64,000 nt of DNA from contig NZ_SGWV01000009.1 of the NCBI RefSeq assembly GCF_004216565.1, positions 310,001-374,000 of the forward strand, given 5' to 3'. Both the position numbers and the translations under genes were made by a program. Numbering within the stretch: the first letter of the stretch is position 1; each line of letters begins with the position of its first letter. This document shows, piece by piece, positions 54,930 to 63,605 of this stretch. This DNA comes from Sphaerotilus mobilis (GTDB taxonomy: Bacteria; Pseudomonadota; Gammaproteobacteria; Burkholderiales; Burkholderiaceae_C). Below the pieces are notes generated by a model, which was not told where the DNA came from, made no database searches, and worked only from the letters and a program-made list of their open reading frames with translations.

Positions 54930-54957
54930 TTGACGCAAAACTGAATCGATTCAGAAT
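54930..54957 (+). promoter_or_regulatory. lamB promoter
   Basis: TTGACG (54930-54935) and CAGAAT (54952-54957) are 16 bp apart. The first operator overlaps the spacer and part of the -10, so bound repressor would block RNA polymerase. Confidence 0.6.
54941..54954. promoter_or_regulatory. lamB operator O1
   Basis: Perfect 14-bp palindrome CTGAATCGATTCAG, sitting between the -35 and -10 of the lamB promoter. It is identical to O2, whose centre is 30 bp downstream. Confidence 0.8.
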
Positions 54958-54966
54958 CGCGCCCTG

Positions 54967-54988
54967 TCATCTGAATCGATTCAGATGA
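54967..54988. promoter_or_regulatory. lamB operator O2
   Basis: A 22-bp perfect palindrome with the core CTGAATCGATTCAG and extra TCAT/ATGA arms. It lies at or after the expected transcription start, 82 bp before lamB. Confidence 0.8.
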
Positions 54989-55070
54989 CCCCCAAACCCC
55001 ACACACCACAACCCCAGGCGACCCAACGCCCACCCCTCGGGCCCTGGCCCGACCTCTGAGGAGCATGGAG

Positions 55071-56300
55071 ATGCAAAAACGATTTGTCCTGCTGCCGATG
55101 GCCCTGGCCATCGCGGGCGTGATGGCCTCGGCCGGCGTGCGCGCCGAAGGCATCGAGTACCACGGCTACACGCGCATCCAGGCCGGCGGCACCACCGAAG
55201 GCGGCAACCTGCAGTGCTTCAGCGGCGCCTACCCGGTGCGCTCGAAGTACCGTCTGGGCAACGAGTGCGACAACTACAGCGAGCACAGCATCGGCCTGGG
55301 CTTCGGCGACACCAACGACGTCTGGGCCAAGTACCACCTGACGCTGGCGCTGCAGGACAAGGGCAGCGAGCCGGACAACACGATCGGCGACAGCTTCAAC
55401 ATGCTGCATCGCGAGAACTTCTTCGAGGCGGGCGGCTTCTTCAGCGCCGGTGCGCTTGAGAACGCCAAGGTGTGGGTCGGCAAGCGGTTCTACAACCGCC
55501 ACGACATCCACATGAGCGACTACTACTACTGGACCAACAACGGCGTCGGCGGCGGCATCGAGGAGATCCAGGCCGGCCCGGCCAAGCTGTCGCTGGCCTA
55601 CATGCAGAACAGCCCCAACGCCAACGCCGTCAACGACCTGAACGCCAAGCGCTACTCGCTGCGCTTCTACGACATCAGCCTGGGCGAGAAGACCAAGCTC
55701 GAAGGCGAGCTGGTCGCGATCAAGGGCAGCACCGCCGGCACCACGCCGGCTGGCAGCGGCCAGGCCCTGTTCCTGAAGCTGGCGCAGGACGGCGTGCTCG
55801 GCGGCTTCAACCACATCGCGGTCGTGCTGGGCAAGGATGCCGGCGGCAACGGCTTCGAATGGCTGCCGACCTATGCCGGCGGCGGCGAGGCGGATTCCAA
55901 GTCCTTCCGCATCCACGACCACCTGTACTTCGACTTCAAGGGCACCAACATCACCGGCATGGCCACCGCCAGCTATGCCGAGGTCAAGCCCGGCACCGGC
56001 GACAAGCAGACCTGGATCAGCTACGGCGTGCGGCCGCAGTACAACTTCACCAAGAACTTCAGCATCGCGGCCGAGGTCGGCCGTGACCAGGGCAAGCAAG
56101 GCGCGTCCAAGCCGACGATGACCAAGCTGACGATCGCCCCGCAGCTGGCGCTGGCCGCCGGCGCGTGGGCCCGTCCGGTGCTGCGCGGCTTCGTCACCCA
56201 CGCCAAGTGGAACGGCGACAACGGCACCGTGGCCAACGGCGTGTTCGGCGCCAAGAAGGCCGGCACCTCGTTTGGCGTCCAGGCCGAAGCCTGGTGGTGA
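55071..56300 (+). CDS. lamB: maltoporin (LamB family)
   Basis: The 409-residue outer-membrane porin has a signal peptide (LLPMALAIAGVMASAGVRA), then EGIEYHGYTRIQAGG, which is the LamB start, KYRLGNECDNYSEHS, VWVGKRFYNRHDIHMSDYYYW (in part), and a C-terminal Trp typical of beta-barrel proteins. It imports maltose and maltodextrins along an aromatic track. I chose the ATG at 55071 because TGAGGAG is 7 nt upstream; an ATG two codons earlier sits too close. It is first in the sugar transport run and is preceded by two operators. Confidence 0.94.
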   Translation: MQKRFVLLPMALAIAGVMASAGVRAEGIEYHGYTRIQAGGTTEGGNLQCFSGAYPVRSKYRLGNECDNYSEHSIGLGFGDTNDVWAKYHLTLALQDKGSEPDNTIGDSFNMLHRENFFEAGGFFSAGALENAKVWVGKRFYNRHDIHMSDYYYWTNNGVGGGIEEIQAGPAKLSLAYMQNSPNANAVNDLNAKRYSLRFYDISLGEKTKLEGELVAIKGSTAGTTPAGSGQALFLKLAQDGVLGGFNHIAVVLGKDAGGNGFEWLPTYAGGGEADSKSFRIHDHLYFDFKGTNITGMATASYAEVKPGTGDKQTWISYGVRPQYNFTKNFSIAAEVGRDQGKQGASKPTMTKLTIAPQLALAAGAWARPVLRGFVTHAKWNGDNGTVANGVFGAKKAGTSFGVQAEAWW

Positions 56301-56310
56301 TCGGACGCCG

Positions 56311-56336
56311 GTGACGCGGGCCTGAGGCCCCGTCAC
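56311..56336 (+). other. hairpin after lamB
   Basis: GTGACG-GGGCCT pairs with AGGCCC-CGTCAC with a single extra base and almost no loop. No T-run follows. Together with the next hairpin it could stabilise the lamB transcript or reduce read-through into the downstream genes. Confidence 0.45.
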
Positions 56337-56355
56337 GGGTCGTCCCGGCCCTGCA

Positions 56356-56380
56356 GCCCGCCGACCTCGTGTCGGCGGGC
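56356..56380 (+). other. second hairpin between lamB and the glucosidase gene
   Basis: Perfect 10-bp stem GCCCGCCGAC / GTCGGCGGGC with a 5-base loop, followed by CCGCCCTG and no T-run. It is 46 bp before the next start codon, so it is unlikely to be a full terminator if the genes form one operon. Confidence 0.5.
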
Positions 56381-56426
56381 CCGCCCTGCCCCCGCGTGCG
56401 CCGACCCCAGGCGCGCGCCGAGTTCA

Positions 56427-58148
56427 ATGCCCATGACCTCGATCTCCGCCCGTACCCCGCGCCCGCCCGCCGACTTGGACTGGTGGCGCGGCGCCGTGAT
56501 CTACCAGATCTACCCGCGCAGCTTTGCCGACGCCAATGGCGACGGCATCGGCGACCTGGCCGGCATCACCGACAGGCTGCCCTATGTGGCCAGCCTGGGT
56601 GTGGACGCGGTCTGGCTGTCGCCGATCTTCCGCAGTCCGATGAAGGACTTCGGCTACGACGTCGAGGACTACCGCGACATCGACCCGATGTTCGGCACGC
56701 TGGCCGACTTCGACCGGCTGGTGGCGCATGCCCACCACCTGGGCCTGAAGGTCATCATCGACCAGGTCCTCTCGCACACGTCCGACAGCCACGCCTGGTT
56801 CCAGGAAAGCCGCAGCAGCCGCGACAACGCGCGCGCCGACTGGTATGTCTGGGCCGATGCCCTGCCCGATGGCAGCCCGCCCAACAACTGGTTGAGCGTG
56901 TTCGGTGGTCCGGCCTGGCAATGGGACACGCGCCGCAAACAGTACTACCTGCACAACTTCCTGGCCGCCCAGCCCGACCTGAACCTGCACCACCCGGACG
57001 TGCAGGGGCAGTTGATGTCGGACCTGCGCTTCTGGCTCGACCGGGGCGTCGACGGTTTCCGCTTCGACACCACCAACTACCTCTTCCACGACCGCGCGCT
57101 GCGCTCGAACCCGGCGCTCGAACGCGCCGCGGACGTGCCCCTGCCGGCCAATCCCTACGACCACCAACAGCACCTGCACGACAAGAACCGGCCCGAGACC
57201 GAGGTCTTCCTGGAGCAGGTCCGCCGACTGCTGGATGCCTACGGCGCGACCAGCGTCGGCGAGGTCGGCGATGCCGAAGCGCTGGACAAGATGCTTGCCT
57301 ACACGGCCGGCGGCAAGCGCCTGCACATGACCTACAGCTTCGCGCTGCTCTCGCGCGACCACAGCGTGGCGCACCTGCGCCGCCACGGCGAGCAGTTCGA
57401 AGCCGGTGCCCGCGCACCCGGCCAAGGCGGCTGGCCCTGCTGGACGCTGGGCAACCACGACTCGACCCGGCTGCTGACCCGCTGGGAAGGCGGCCAGGCG
57501 CCTGCGGACTTCGTGCGCCTGAAGCTGGTGGCGCTGCTGGCGCTCAGGGGCAGCGTCTGCTGGTACCAGGGCGACGAGCTGGCACTGCCCGAGGCCGAGC
57601 TGCGCTTCGAGGACCTGCAGGACCCGCCGGGCATCGCCTTCTGGCCCGAATACAAGGGCCGCGACGGCTGCCGCACGCCGATGCCCTGGCAACACGACGC
57701 ACCCCACGCCGGCTTCGGCACCGACACCGGGCGGCGCCCCTGGTTGCCGGTGCCCGAGGCCCACCGGGCCCTGGCGGTCGACCGCCACGAGGCCGACCCG
57801 GATTCGCCGCTGCACTTCATGCGCGCCTTTCTGCGCTGGCGGCGTCGCCAGCCGGCCCTGGTGCGCGGCCCGGTCGAGTTCATCGACACCCCCGAGCCGG
57901 CGCTGTTCGTGGCCATCCGCCGCCCCGAGCCCGGCACGGCCGGCGACACGCTGGTGCTGGTCCTGAACTTCGAGGCCACGCCAGTGACCTTGGGCTGCGC
58001 CGCGCTGGCCCCCGAGCACGCCGCCGCGCTGCAGTCCGCCGAGGCCATCGCGGTGCCGGGCCTGCCCGCGCGACAGGCCGCCCGTCGCGACGGCCAGGCG
58101 CTCGTCGTGCCGGGCTACGGCATCCACATCGCCCTCCTCAGGGATTGA
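56427..58148 (+). CDS. GH13 alpha-glucosidase
   Basis: The 573-residue enzyme has the GH13 landmarks: [21 protein letters not shown] at the start, DQVLSHTS (region II), nucleophile D214 in VDGFRFDT, acid/base E279 in SVGEVGD and D345 in LGNHDSTR. Region spacing and length match cytoplasmic oligo-1,6-/alpha-1,4-glucosidases. No signal peptide is seen, so it would cleave imported maltodextrins to glucose. The start is ATG 56427; another ATG is two codons later. It lies between lamB and malK. Confidence 0.92.
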   Translation: MPMTSISARTPRPPADLDWWRGAVIYQIYPRSFADANGDGIGDLAGITDRLPYVASLGVDAVWLSPIFRSPMKDFGYDVEDYRDIDPMFGTLADFDRLVAHAHHLGLKVIIDQVLSHTSDSHAWFQESRSSRDNARADWYVWADALPDGSPPNNWLSVFGGPAWQWDTRRKQYYLHNFLAAQPDLNLHHPDVQGQLMSDLRFWLDRGVDGFRFDTTNYLFHDRALRSNPALERAADVPLPANPYDHQQHLHDKNRPETEVFLEQVRRLLDAYGATSVGEVGDAEALDKMLAYTAGGKRLHMTYSFALLSRDHSVAHLRRHGEQFEAGARAPGQGGWPCWTLGNHDSTRLLTRWEGGQAPADFVRLKLVALLALRGSVCWYQGDELALPEAELRFEDLQDPPGIAFWPEYKGRDGCRTPMPWQHDAPHAGFGTDTGRRPWLPVPEAHRALAVDRHEADPDSPLHFMRAFLRWRRRQPALVRGPVEFIDTPEPALFVAIRRPEPGTAGDTLVLVLNFEATPVTLGCAALAPEHAAALQSAEAIAVPGLPARQAARRDGQALVVPGYGIHIALLRD

Positions 58149-58183
58149 CGGACCGCAGGACGCAAGGACCCAAGGACCTCCAC

Positions 58184-59290
58184 ATGGCCCATCTCCAGTT
58201 CACCGGCCTGCGCAAGTCGTATGGCGACACCCGCATCCTGCACGGCATCGACCTGACGATCGACGACGGCGAGTTCGTCGTCTTCGTCGGCCCGTCGGGC
58301 TGTGGCAAGTCGACGCTGCTGCGCTGCATCGCCGGTCTTGAAGACATCACCGAGGGCGAACTGCGCATCGGCGATCAGGTCGTCAACGAGATCCCGCCGG
58401 CCCGTCGCAGCATCGCGATGGTGTTCCAGAGCTATGCGCTCTACCCGCACATGTCGGTGGCCAAGAACATGGCCTTCGGCCTGAAGCTGGCGGGCTACTC
58501 GAACGCCGAGATCGACGCCGCCGTCAACCGGGCCGCCGACATCCTGCAGATCGGCCACCTGCTCGAACGTCGGCCGAAGGACCTGTCCGGCGGCCAGCGC
58601 CAGCGGGTGGCGATCGGTCGCGCCATCGTGCGCAAGCCCGGCGTGTTCCTGTTCGACGAGCCCCTGTCCAACCTCGATGCCGCCCTGCGCGTGCAGATGC
58701 GCGTCGAGCTGGCCCGGCTGCACCGCGAGCTGCGCACGACCATGGTCTACGTCACCCACGACCAGGTCGAGGCGATGACGCTGGCCAGCCGCATCGTGGT
58801 CTTCAACCAGGGTCGCATCGAGCAGGTCGGCACGCCGATGGCGCTCTACCACCGGCCGGTCAACCTCTTCGTGGCCGGCTTCATCGGCTCGCCGACGATG
58901 AACTTCATGCCCGCGACGCTGGTCTCGGCCGGGGCCGATCAGGCCCGCGTGGCGCTGGCCGACGGCACCCCCATCGTCGTGCAGGCCGATGCCAGCGGGC
59001 TGCGTCCCGGCGCGGCGCTGACCTTGGGCGTGCGGCCGGAACACGTCCTGGCCGTCGCCGATCCGGTCGACAACACCCTGCAGGGCTACGTGCAGGCCGC
59101 CGAGCACCTGGGCGACACGACCTACCTCTACCTGCAGACACCCGGCCGCGACACCAGCTTCGTGGCCCGCACCGATCCGGACAACCCGCTGGCGGTTGGC
59201 GAACTGGCCCACCTGGTCCTGCCGCCGCAGCGCTGCTACCTGTTCGATGCCGAAGGCCGCACGCTGGCCCGACCCACCGGAACCGCTTGA
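58184..59290 (+). CDS. malK: maltodextrin ABC transporter ATP-binding protein (MalK/UgpC family)
   Basis: The 368-residue ATPase has Walker [10 protein letters not shown] at 36-44, Q-loop [10 protein letters not shown], signature [17 protein letters not shown], Walker [13 protein letters not shown] and H-loop [11 protein letters not shown], with a C-terminal OB-fold regulatory region. AAGGA is 7 nt before the ATG at 58184. It energises the MalEFG importer. Its stop codon lies inside a 9-bp tandem repeat containing three in-frame TGA codons. Confidence 0.94.
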   Translation: MAHLQFTGLRKSYGDTRILHGIDLTIDDGEFVVFVGPSGCGKSTLLRCIAGLEDITEGELRIGDQVVNEIPPARRSIAMVFQSYALYPHMSVAKNMAFGLKLAGYSNAEIDAAVNRAADILQIGHLLERRPKDLSGGQRQRVAIGRAIVRKPGVFLFDEPLSNLDAALRVQMRVELARLHRELRTTMVYVTHDQVEAMTLASRIVVFNQGRIEQVGTPMALYHRPVNLFVAGFIGSPTMNFMPATLVSAGADQARVALADGTPIVVQADASGLRPGAALTLGVRPEHVLAVADPVDNTLQGYVQAAEHLGDTTYLYLQTPGRDTSFVARTDPDNPLAVGELAHLVLPPQRCYLFDAEGRTLARPTGTA

Positions 59291-59315
59291 ACCGCTTGAA
59301 CCGCGTGAACCGTGT
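59280..59315. repeat. 9-bp tandem repeat across the malK stop
   Basis: Four units of GAACCGCTT (the last two with one or two changes) cover the malK stop and place TGA in frame three times (59288, 59297, 59306). Related decayed units continue to about 59342. malE starts 40 bp later. Confidence 0.85.
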
Positions 59316-59382
59316 GTACCACCTGACCCGCCTGTTCCACCCAACCCGACCGACCCGCCCGACCCCTCGCGAGGAGAACCCG

Positions 59383-60591
59383 ATGACCGCCCTGCCGTCC
59401 AACACCCGCCGCCCCTTCCTGCGCCTCGCCCTCGGCGCTGCCACGCTCGGCACCTTGTTGAGCCTGCCGGCCACCGCCGCCGAGCCCGGCAAGCTGCTGA
59501 TCTGGTTCACCACCGACGGCACCAAGGCGCTGCAACAGGTCGCCGACGAGTTCACCAAGAAGACCGGCGTGCCGGTGGTGGTCGAGGCACCCGAGGACGG
59601 CCCCGGCAAGTTCCAGCAGGCCGCTGCGGCCGGCAAGGGCCCGGACATCTGGGTCTGGGCCCATGACCGCATCGGCGAATGGATCGCTGGCGGCCTGATC
59701 GTGCCGGTCACGCCGAGCAAGGCGATCGCTGCGGACATCGATCCGCTGGCGATGAAGGCCTTCACCATCGGTGGCAAGACCTGGGGCTATCCGTACGCGA
59801 TCGAGGCCGTCTCGCTGGTCTACAACAAGGCTCTGGTGAAGACGCCGCCCAAGACCTTCGAGGAGGTCATGGCGCTGGACAAGCAACTGGCCGGTCAGGG
59901 CAAGAAGGCCATTCTCTGGGACTACACCAACACCTACTTCACCTGGCCACTGATCGCCGCCAACGGCGGCTATGCCTTCAAGCAGCGCGCCGACGGCACC
60001 TATGACGGCAGCGACACCGGCGTCAACAACGAGGGCGCGCTCAAGGGCGTCGAGCTGCTCAACAAGCTGCTGCGCGAGGACTACATGCCCGAAGGCAGCG
60101 GCTACGCCGAGATGGAAGGGGCGATGGCCCAGGGCAAGGTCGCGATGATGATCAACGGCCCCTGGTCCTGGGACAACTTGCGCAAGGCCAAGATCGATTT
60201 CGGCGTGGCGAAGATCCCGGCCGTGGCCGGCAAGAAGGCCGCGCCCTTCGTCGGCGTCAAGGGCGTGATGATCAACAAGGCCTCGCCCAACAAGGACCTG
60301 GCCGTCGAGTTCATCGAGAACCACATGCTCAGCCTCAAGGGGCTGAAGACCGTCAACGCCGCCGAGCCGATCGGGGCGCCGGCCAGCAAGGTGTTCTACA
60401 ACGAGCTCAAGGGCAATCCCAACATCGCCGCCACGATGGCCTCGGCGCAAGACGGCGCACCGATGCCCAACAACCCCGAGATGGGCCGCTTCTGGTCGGC
60501 CATGGTGTCGGCTCTGGGCAATGTGATGGAAGGCCGTCAGTCGCCCAAGGAAGCGATGGACGGCGCGGCCAAGCGCATCCAGGCCAAGTGA
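59383..60591 (+). CDS. malE: maltodextrin-binding periplasmic protein
   Basis: The 402-residue solute-binding protein has an N-terminal signal with a twin-arginine-like motif, TRRPFLRLALG at 8-18, and a cleavage region ATAAEP. The mature start LLIWFTTDGTKALQQVADEF and GPDIWVWAHDRIGEW match MalE. The C-terminal NAVMEGRQSPKEAMDGAAKRI pattern (here NVMEGRQSPKEAMDGAAKR) is also typical. GAGGAG is 6 nt before the chosen ATG; the longer open frame upstream is repeat-derived and not protein-like. It delivers maltodextrins to MalF and MalG. Confidence 0.93.
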   Translation: MTALPSNTRRPFLRLALGAATLGTLLSLPATAAEPGKLLIWFTTDGTKALQQVADEFTKKTGVPVVVEAPEDGPGKFQQAAAAGKGPDIWVWAHDRIGEWIAGGLIVPVTPSKAIAADIDPLAMKAFTIGGKTWGYPYAIEAVSLVYNKALVKTPPKTFEEVMALDKQLAGQGKKAILWDYTNTYFTWPLIAANGGYAFKQRADGTYDGSDTGVNNEGALKGVELLNKLLREDYMPEGSGYAEMEGAMAQGKVAMMINGPWSWDNLRKAKIDFGVAKIPAVAGKKAAPFVGVKGVMINKASPNKDLAVEFIENHMLSLKGLKTVNAAEPIGAPASKVFYNELKGNPNIAATMASAQDGAPMPNNPEMGRFWSAMVSALGNVMEGRQSPKEAMDGAAKRIQAK

Positions 60592-60619
60592 GCCGCCGGA
60601 CCGTCGACGCAAGCCCGCG

Positions 60620-62158
60620 ATGACCTCCCCGAACCCGTTGCGCCGGCACGCCGGCCATGCCCTGGCCGGCGTGCTGGCACTGGCCGCGCTCTACCTCGTG
60701 ACGGTGGTCTACACCTTCGGCGAACCGCTGCTGGCCGGCACCTTGCTGCTGATCAGCGCGCTGGCGCTGTGGACCTACACGTCGGCCCGCACGATGGCGC
60801 TGCGCTACCTGTTCCCGGGCATCGCGGCGGCGGTGGTGTTCGTCGTCTTCCCGATGGTCTACACGGTGAGCATCGGCTTCACCAACTACAGCTCGACCAA
60901 CCTGCTGGACCACGACCGCGCGCGCCAGTACCTGCTCGACGAAACCTTCCAGGCCCCCGGCGGCAACCACGCCTACACGCTGCACGCAGACGGTGGCGGG
61001 CACCGCCTGCGGCTGGTCGATCAGGACGACGAGACACGTGTCTACCTCAGCCCGGTGCTGTCGCTGCAAGCGCTGTCGAACACGCCGGTGGTGCTGGTGG
61101 ATGGGCAGGCCGCCGAGATCGCACTCGGCGAGCCCCTGCCGCTCAAGGACGTGATCGCGCGGCAGCAGGCGCTCAAGGCCCTGACGTTGCGCAAGCCCGA
61201 CGGCATCGACCTGCGCATGGCCTCGTTGCGCAGCTACGCCCCGGTGCAGCCGCTGTATGAGGCCCAGGCCGATGGCAGCCTGCTCAACCGCGACACCGGC
61301 GCGCGGCTGCGACCTGACTTCCACATCGGCTTCTACGTCGACCCGGCCGGCGAGCGTGTCCAGCCCGGCTTCAAGGTCGGTGTCGGCCTGTCGCACTACG
61401 CGCGCATCTTCACGGACTCGAAGTTCAGCGAACCCTTCCTGCGCATCTTCGGCTGGACGCTCGCGTTCTCGGGCCTGACGGTGCTGTTCGCGAGTTCGCT
61501 CGGCCTGCTGCTGGCGGTGCTGCTGAACTGGGACAGCCTGCGCTTCAAGGGCGTCTACCGCATGCTGCTGTTCCTGCCCTATGCGGTGCCGGGCTTCATC
61601 TCGATCCTGATCTTCAAGGGCCTGTTCAACCAGAACCTCGGCGAGATCAACCTGATCCTGGACGGCCTGTTCGGCATCAAGCCCGCATGGACCTCGGACC
61701 CGCTGCTGGCCAAGGCGATGCTGCTGATCGTCAACACCTGGCTGGGCTTCCCATACATGATGGTGGTCTGCATGGGGCTGATCAAGTCGATCCCGAGCGA
61801 CCTCTACGAGGCCTCGGCGGTGGCCGGCGCCGGCCCGCTGACGAACTTCTTCGGCATCACGCTGCCGCTGATCCTCAAGCCGCTGACGCCGCTGCTGATC
61901 TCGTCGTTTGCCTTCAACTTCAACAACTTCGTGCTGATCACGCTGTTGACCGGCGGACGGCCCGACTTCCTCGACACCCAGGTGCCAGCGGGCACGACCG
62001 ACATCCTGGTGTCCTACACCTTCCGGATCGCCTTCCAGGACTCGGGCCAGCAGTTCGGCCTGGCTTCGGCCATCTCGACGGTGATCTTCCTGATCGTCGC
62101 GGCCATCACGCTGGTGCAGATGCGGTTCACCCGCATCGCAGCCCAGGAAACCCGCTGA
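60620..62158 (+). CDS. malF: maltodextrin ABC transporter permease MalF
   Basis: The 512-residue protein has two or three N-terminal membrane spans, a large periplasmic P2-like region (about 100-250, with LLDHDRARQYLL, RVYLSPVLSLQALS) and six further spans. The EAA loop is EASAVAGAGPLTNFFGITLPLI. MalF forms the channel with MalG. Length is near the E. coli 514. It follows malE by 28 bp. Confidence 0.95.
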   Translation: MTSPNPLRRHAGHALAGVLALAALYLVTVVYTFGEPLLAGTLLLISALALWTYTSARTMALRYLFPGIAAAVVFVVFPMVYTVSIGFTNYSSTNLLDHDRARQYLLDETFQAPGGNHAYTLHADGGGHRLRLVDQDDETRVYLSPVLSLQALSNTPVVLVDGQAAEIALGEPLPLKDVIARQQALKALTLRKPDGIDLRMASLRSYAPVQPLYEAQADGSLLNRDTGARLRPDFHIGFYVDPAGERVQPGFKVGVGLSHYARIFTDSKFSEPFLRIFGWTLAFSGLTVLFASSLGLLLAVLLNWDSLRFKGVYRMLLFLPYAVPGFISILIFKGLFNQNLGEINLILDGLFGIKPAWTSDPLLAKAMLLIVNTWLGFPYMMVVCMGLIKSIPSDLYEASAVAGAGPLTNFFGITLPLILKPLTPLLISSFAFNFNNFVLITLLTGGRPDFLDTQVPAGTTDILVSYTFRIAFQDSGQQFGLASAISTVIFLIVAAITLVQMRFTRIAAQETR

Positions 62159-62180
62159 CCCCACGCCGCCGGAGCGCCCC

Positions 62181-63071
62181 ATGGCCATCGTTCTCGACAA
62201 GTCCCAGCGCTGGCGCGTCGCCGCTGCCCATGCGTTCCTGATCGCACTGTGTGCGCTGGTGATCTTCCCCTTCCTGGTGGTGCTGTCGGTGTCCTTCCGA
62301 CCCGGCAACTTCGCCACCGGCAGCCTGATCCCGGAGGCCATCAGCCTGGACCACTGGCGCTATGCCTTCGGCCTGCCCTACCTGGGCCGCGACGGCGTGA
62401 TGGTCGAGCCCGAACTGCCGGTGCTGCTGTGGCTGTGGAACTCGGTCAAGGTGGCGACGCTGTCGGCGCTGATCACGCTGCTGTTCTCCACCACCGGCGC
62501 CTATGCGCTGGCGCGCATGAAGTTCCGCGGTCGCAGTCAGTTGCTCAGCGGCCTGATGCTGATGCAGATGTTTCCGGCCGTGCTCGCACTGGCGGCGATC
62601 TACGCCATCTTCGACCGCATCGGCAGCGTCTTCCCAGCCTTGGGCGTGGACACGCACTGGGCCTTGCTGCTGGCCTATTCGGGCGGCATCGCCATGCACG
62701 TCTGGACCATCAAGGGCTACTACGACACGATTCCCTACGAGGTCGAGGAAGCGGCCAGGGTCGACGGCGCGACGCCGTGGCAGGCCTTCCGCCTGGTGCT
62801 GCTGCCGATGGCCTTGCCCATCCTGGTGGTGGTCTTCCTGCTGGCCTTCATCGGCGTGCTGATCGAGTACCCGGTCGCCTCGGTGCTGCTGCACCGCGAG
62901 GAGATGCTGACGCTGGCCGTGGGCACGAAGATGTTCGTCGCCGAGCACAACTTCAAGTGGGGCGACTTCGCGGCCGTGGCCATCCTGTCCGGCCTGCCCA
63001 TCACGGTCGTCTTCATGCTGGCCCAGAAATGGATGATCGCCGGGCTGACCGCCGGCGGCATCAAGGGCTGA
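62181..63071 (+). CDS. malG: maltodextrin ABC transporter permease MalG
   Basis: The 296-residue protein has six membrane spans and the EAA loop EEAARVDGATPWQAFRLVLLPM, with LLFSTTGAYALARMKFRGR before it. These match MalG, which pairs with MalF and contacts MalK. GGAG lies before the ATG. It starts 22 bp after malF. Confidence 0.95.
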   Translation: MAIVLDKSQRWRVAAAHAFLIALCALVIFPFLVVLSVSFRPGNFATGSLIPEAISLDHWRYAFGLPYLGRDGVMVEPELPVLLWLWNSVKVATLSALITLLFSTTGAYALARMKFRGRSQLLSGLMLMQMFPAVLALAAIYAIFDRIGSVFPALGVDTHWALLLAYSGGIAMHVWTIKGYYDTIPYEVEEAARVDGATPWQAFRLVLLPMALPILVVVFLLAFIGVLIEYPVASVLLHREEMLTLAVGTKMFVAEHNFKWGDFAAVAILSGLPITVVFMLAQKWMIAGLTAGGIKG

Positions 63072-63147
63072 TCGACGCCCGTCCCTCACAGGCTCATGCC
63101 ATGAGCCACTCACCCCATCTTCCCCACGCGCAACCCAGGAGACCACC

Positions 63148-63591
63148 ATGCGCCTGATCCGCACCGCCCGCCTGCTCGGCTCCCTTGCCCTCATCCTGTC
63201 GACCTTCGCAGCCGCGCCGGCCCATGCCGCGCCACCCGATGGCAAGGTCGTCATCCACTACAGCCGCTGCGACAACGCCTATGACGGCTGGGGTGTGCAC
63301 CTCTGGAAGAACCCTGGCATCCCGCTGCCGGGCATCGAGTGGCAGAACCCGATGATGCCCACCGGCAAGAGCGACTTCGGCGTGTTCTGGCAGGCCGACC
63401 TGGCCGAGTTCGGCAAGTCCGCCACCGTCAACTACATCATCCACAAGGGCGACACCAAGGAGCAGGGTGGCCGCGACATGAAGTTCGACGGCAACACCAC
63501 CCGCGAGATCTGGGTGCTGGGTGGAGATCGCAAGATCTACAGCTCGCTCGACGACGCGCAGAAGGCGCGCGCCGAGAAGCCCTGCTCCTGA
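63148..63591 (+). CDS. secreted CBM41-like starch/pullulan-binding protein
   Basis: A 147-residue protein with a signal peptide ([19 protein letters not shown]) and one carbohydrate-binding domain. [20 protein letters not shown] and [27 protein letters not shown] (in part) match the pullulanase-associated CBM41 domain. It stands alone, not fused to an enzyme, and ends in EKPCS with a Cys that could pair with C of SRCDNAYD. It would bind alpha-glucan outside the cytoplasm. AGGAG precedes the ATG, and it starts 76 bp after malG. Confidence 0.82.
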   Translation: MRLIRTARLLGSLALILSTFAAAPAHAAPPDGKVVIHYSRCDNAYDGWGVHLWKNPGIPLPGIEWQNPMMPTGKSDFGVFWQADLAEFGKSATVNYIIHKGDTKEQGGRDMKFDGNTTREIWVLGGDRKIYSSLDDAQKARAEKPCS

Positions 63592-63605
63592 TCGAGGACG
63601 CCGCC

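Noticed and set aside
56369-58183. In-frame extension upstream of malK over the glucosidase gene
   Set aside because: The extension is a shadow of the GH13 gene in another frame. malK starts at 58184 with a good ribosome-binding site and the family N-terminus.
59280-59342. Repeat array considered as a CRISPR or phage element
   Set aside because: Units are only 9 bp, contiguous and without spacers; it is a simple tandem repeat.
60407-62341. Long minus-strand open frame opposite malE-malF
   Set aside because: Composition is Q, R and D rich with no motifs, and the plus-strand malF is certain.
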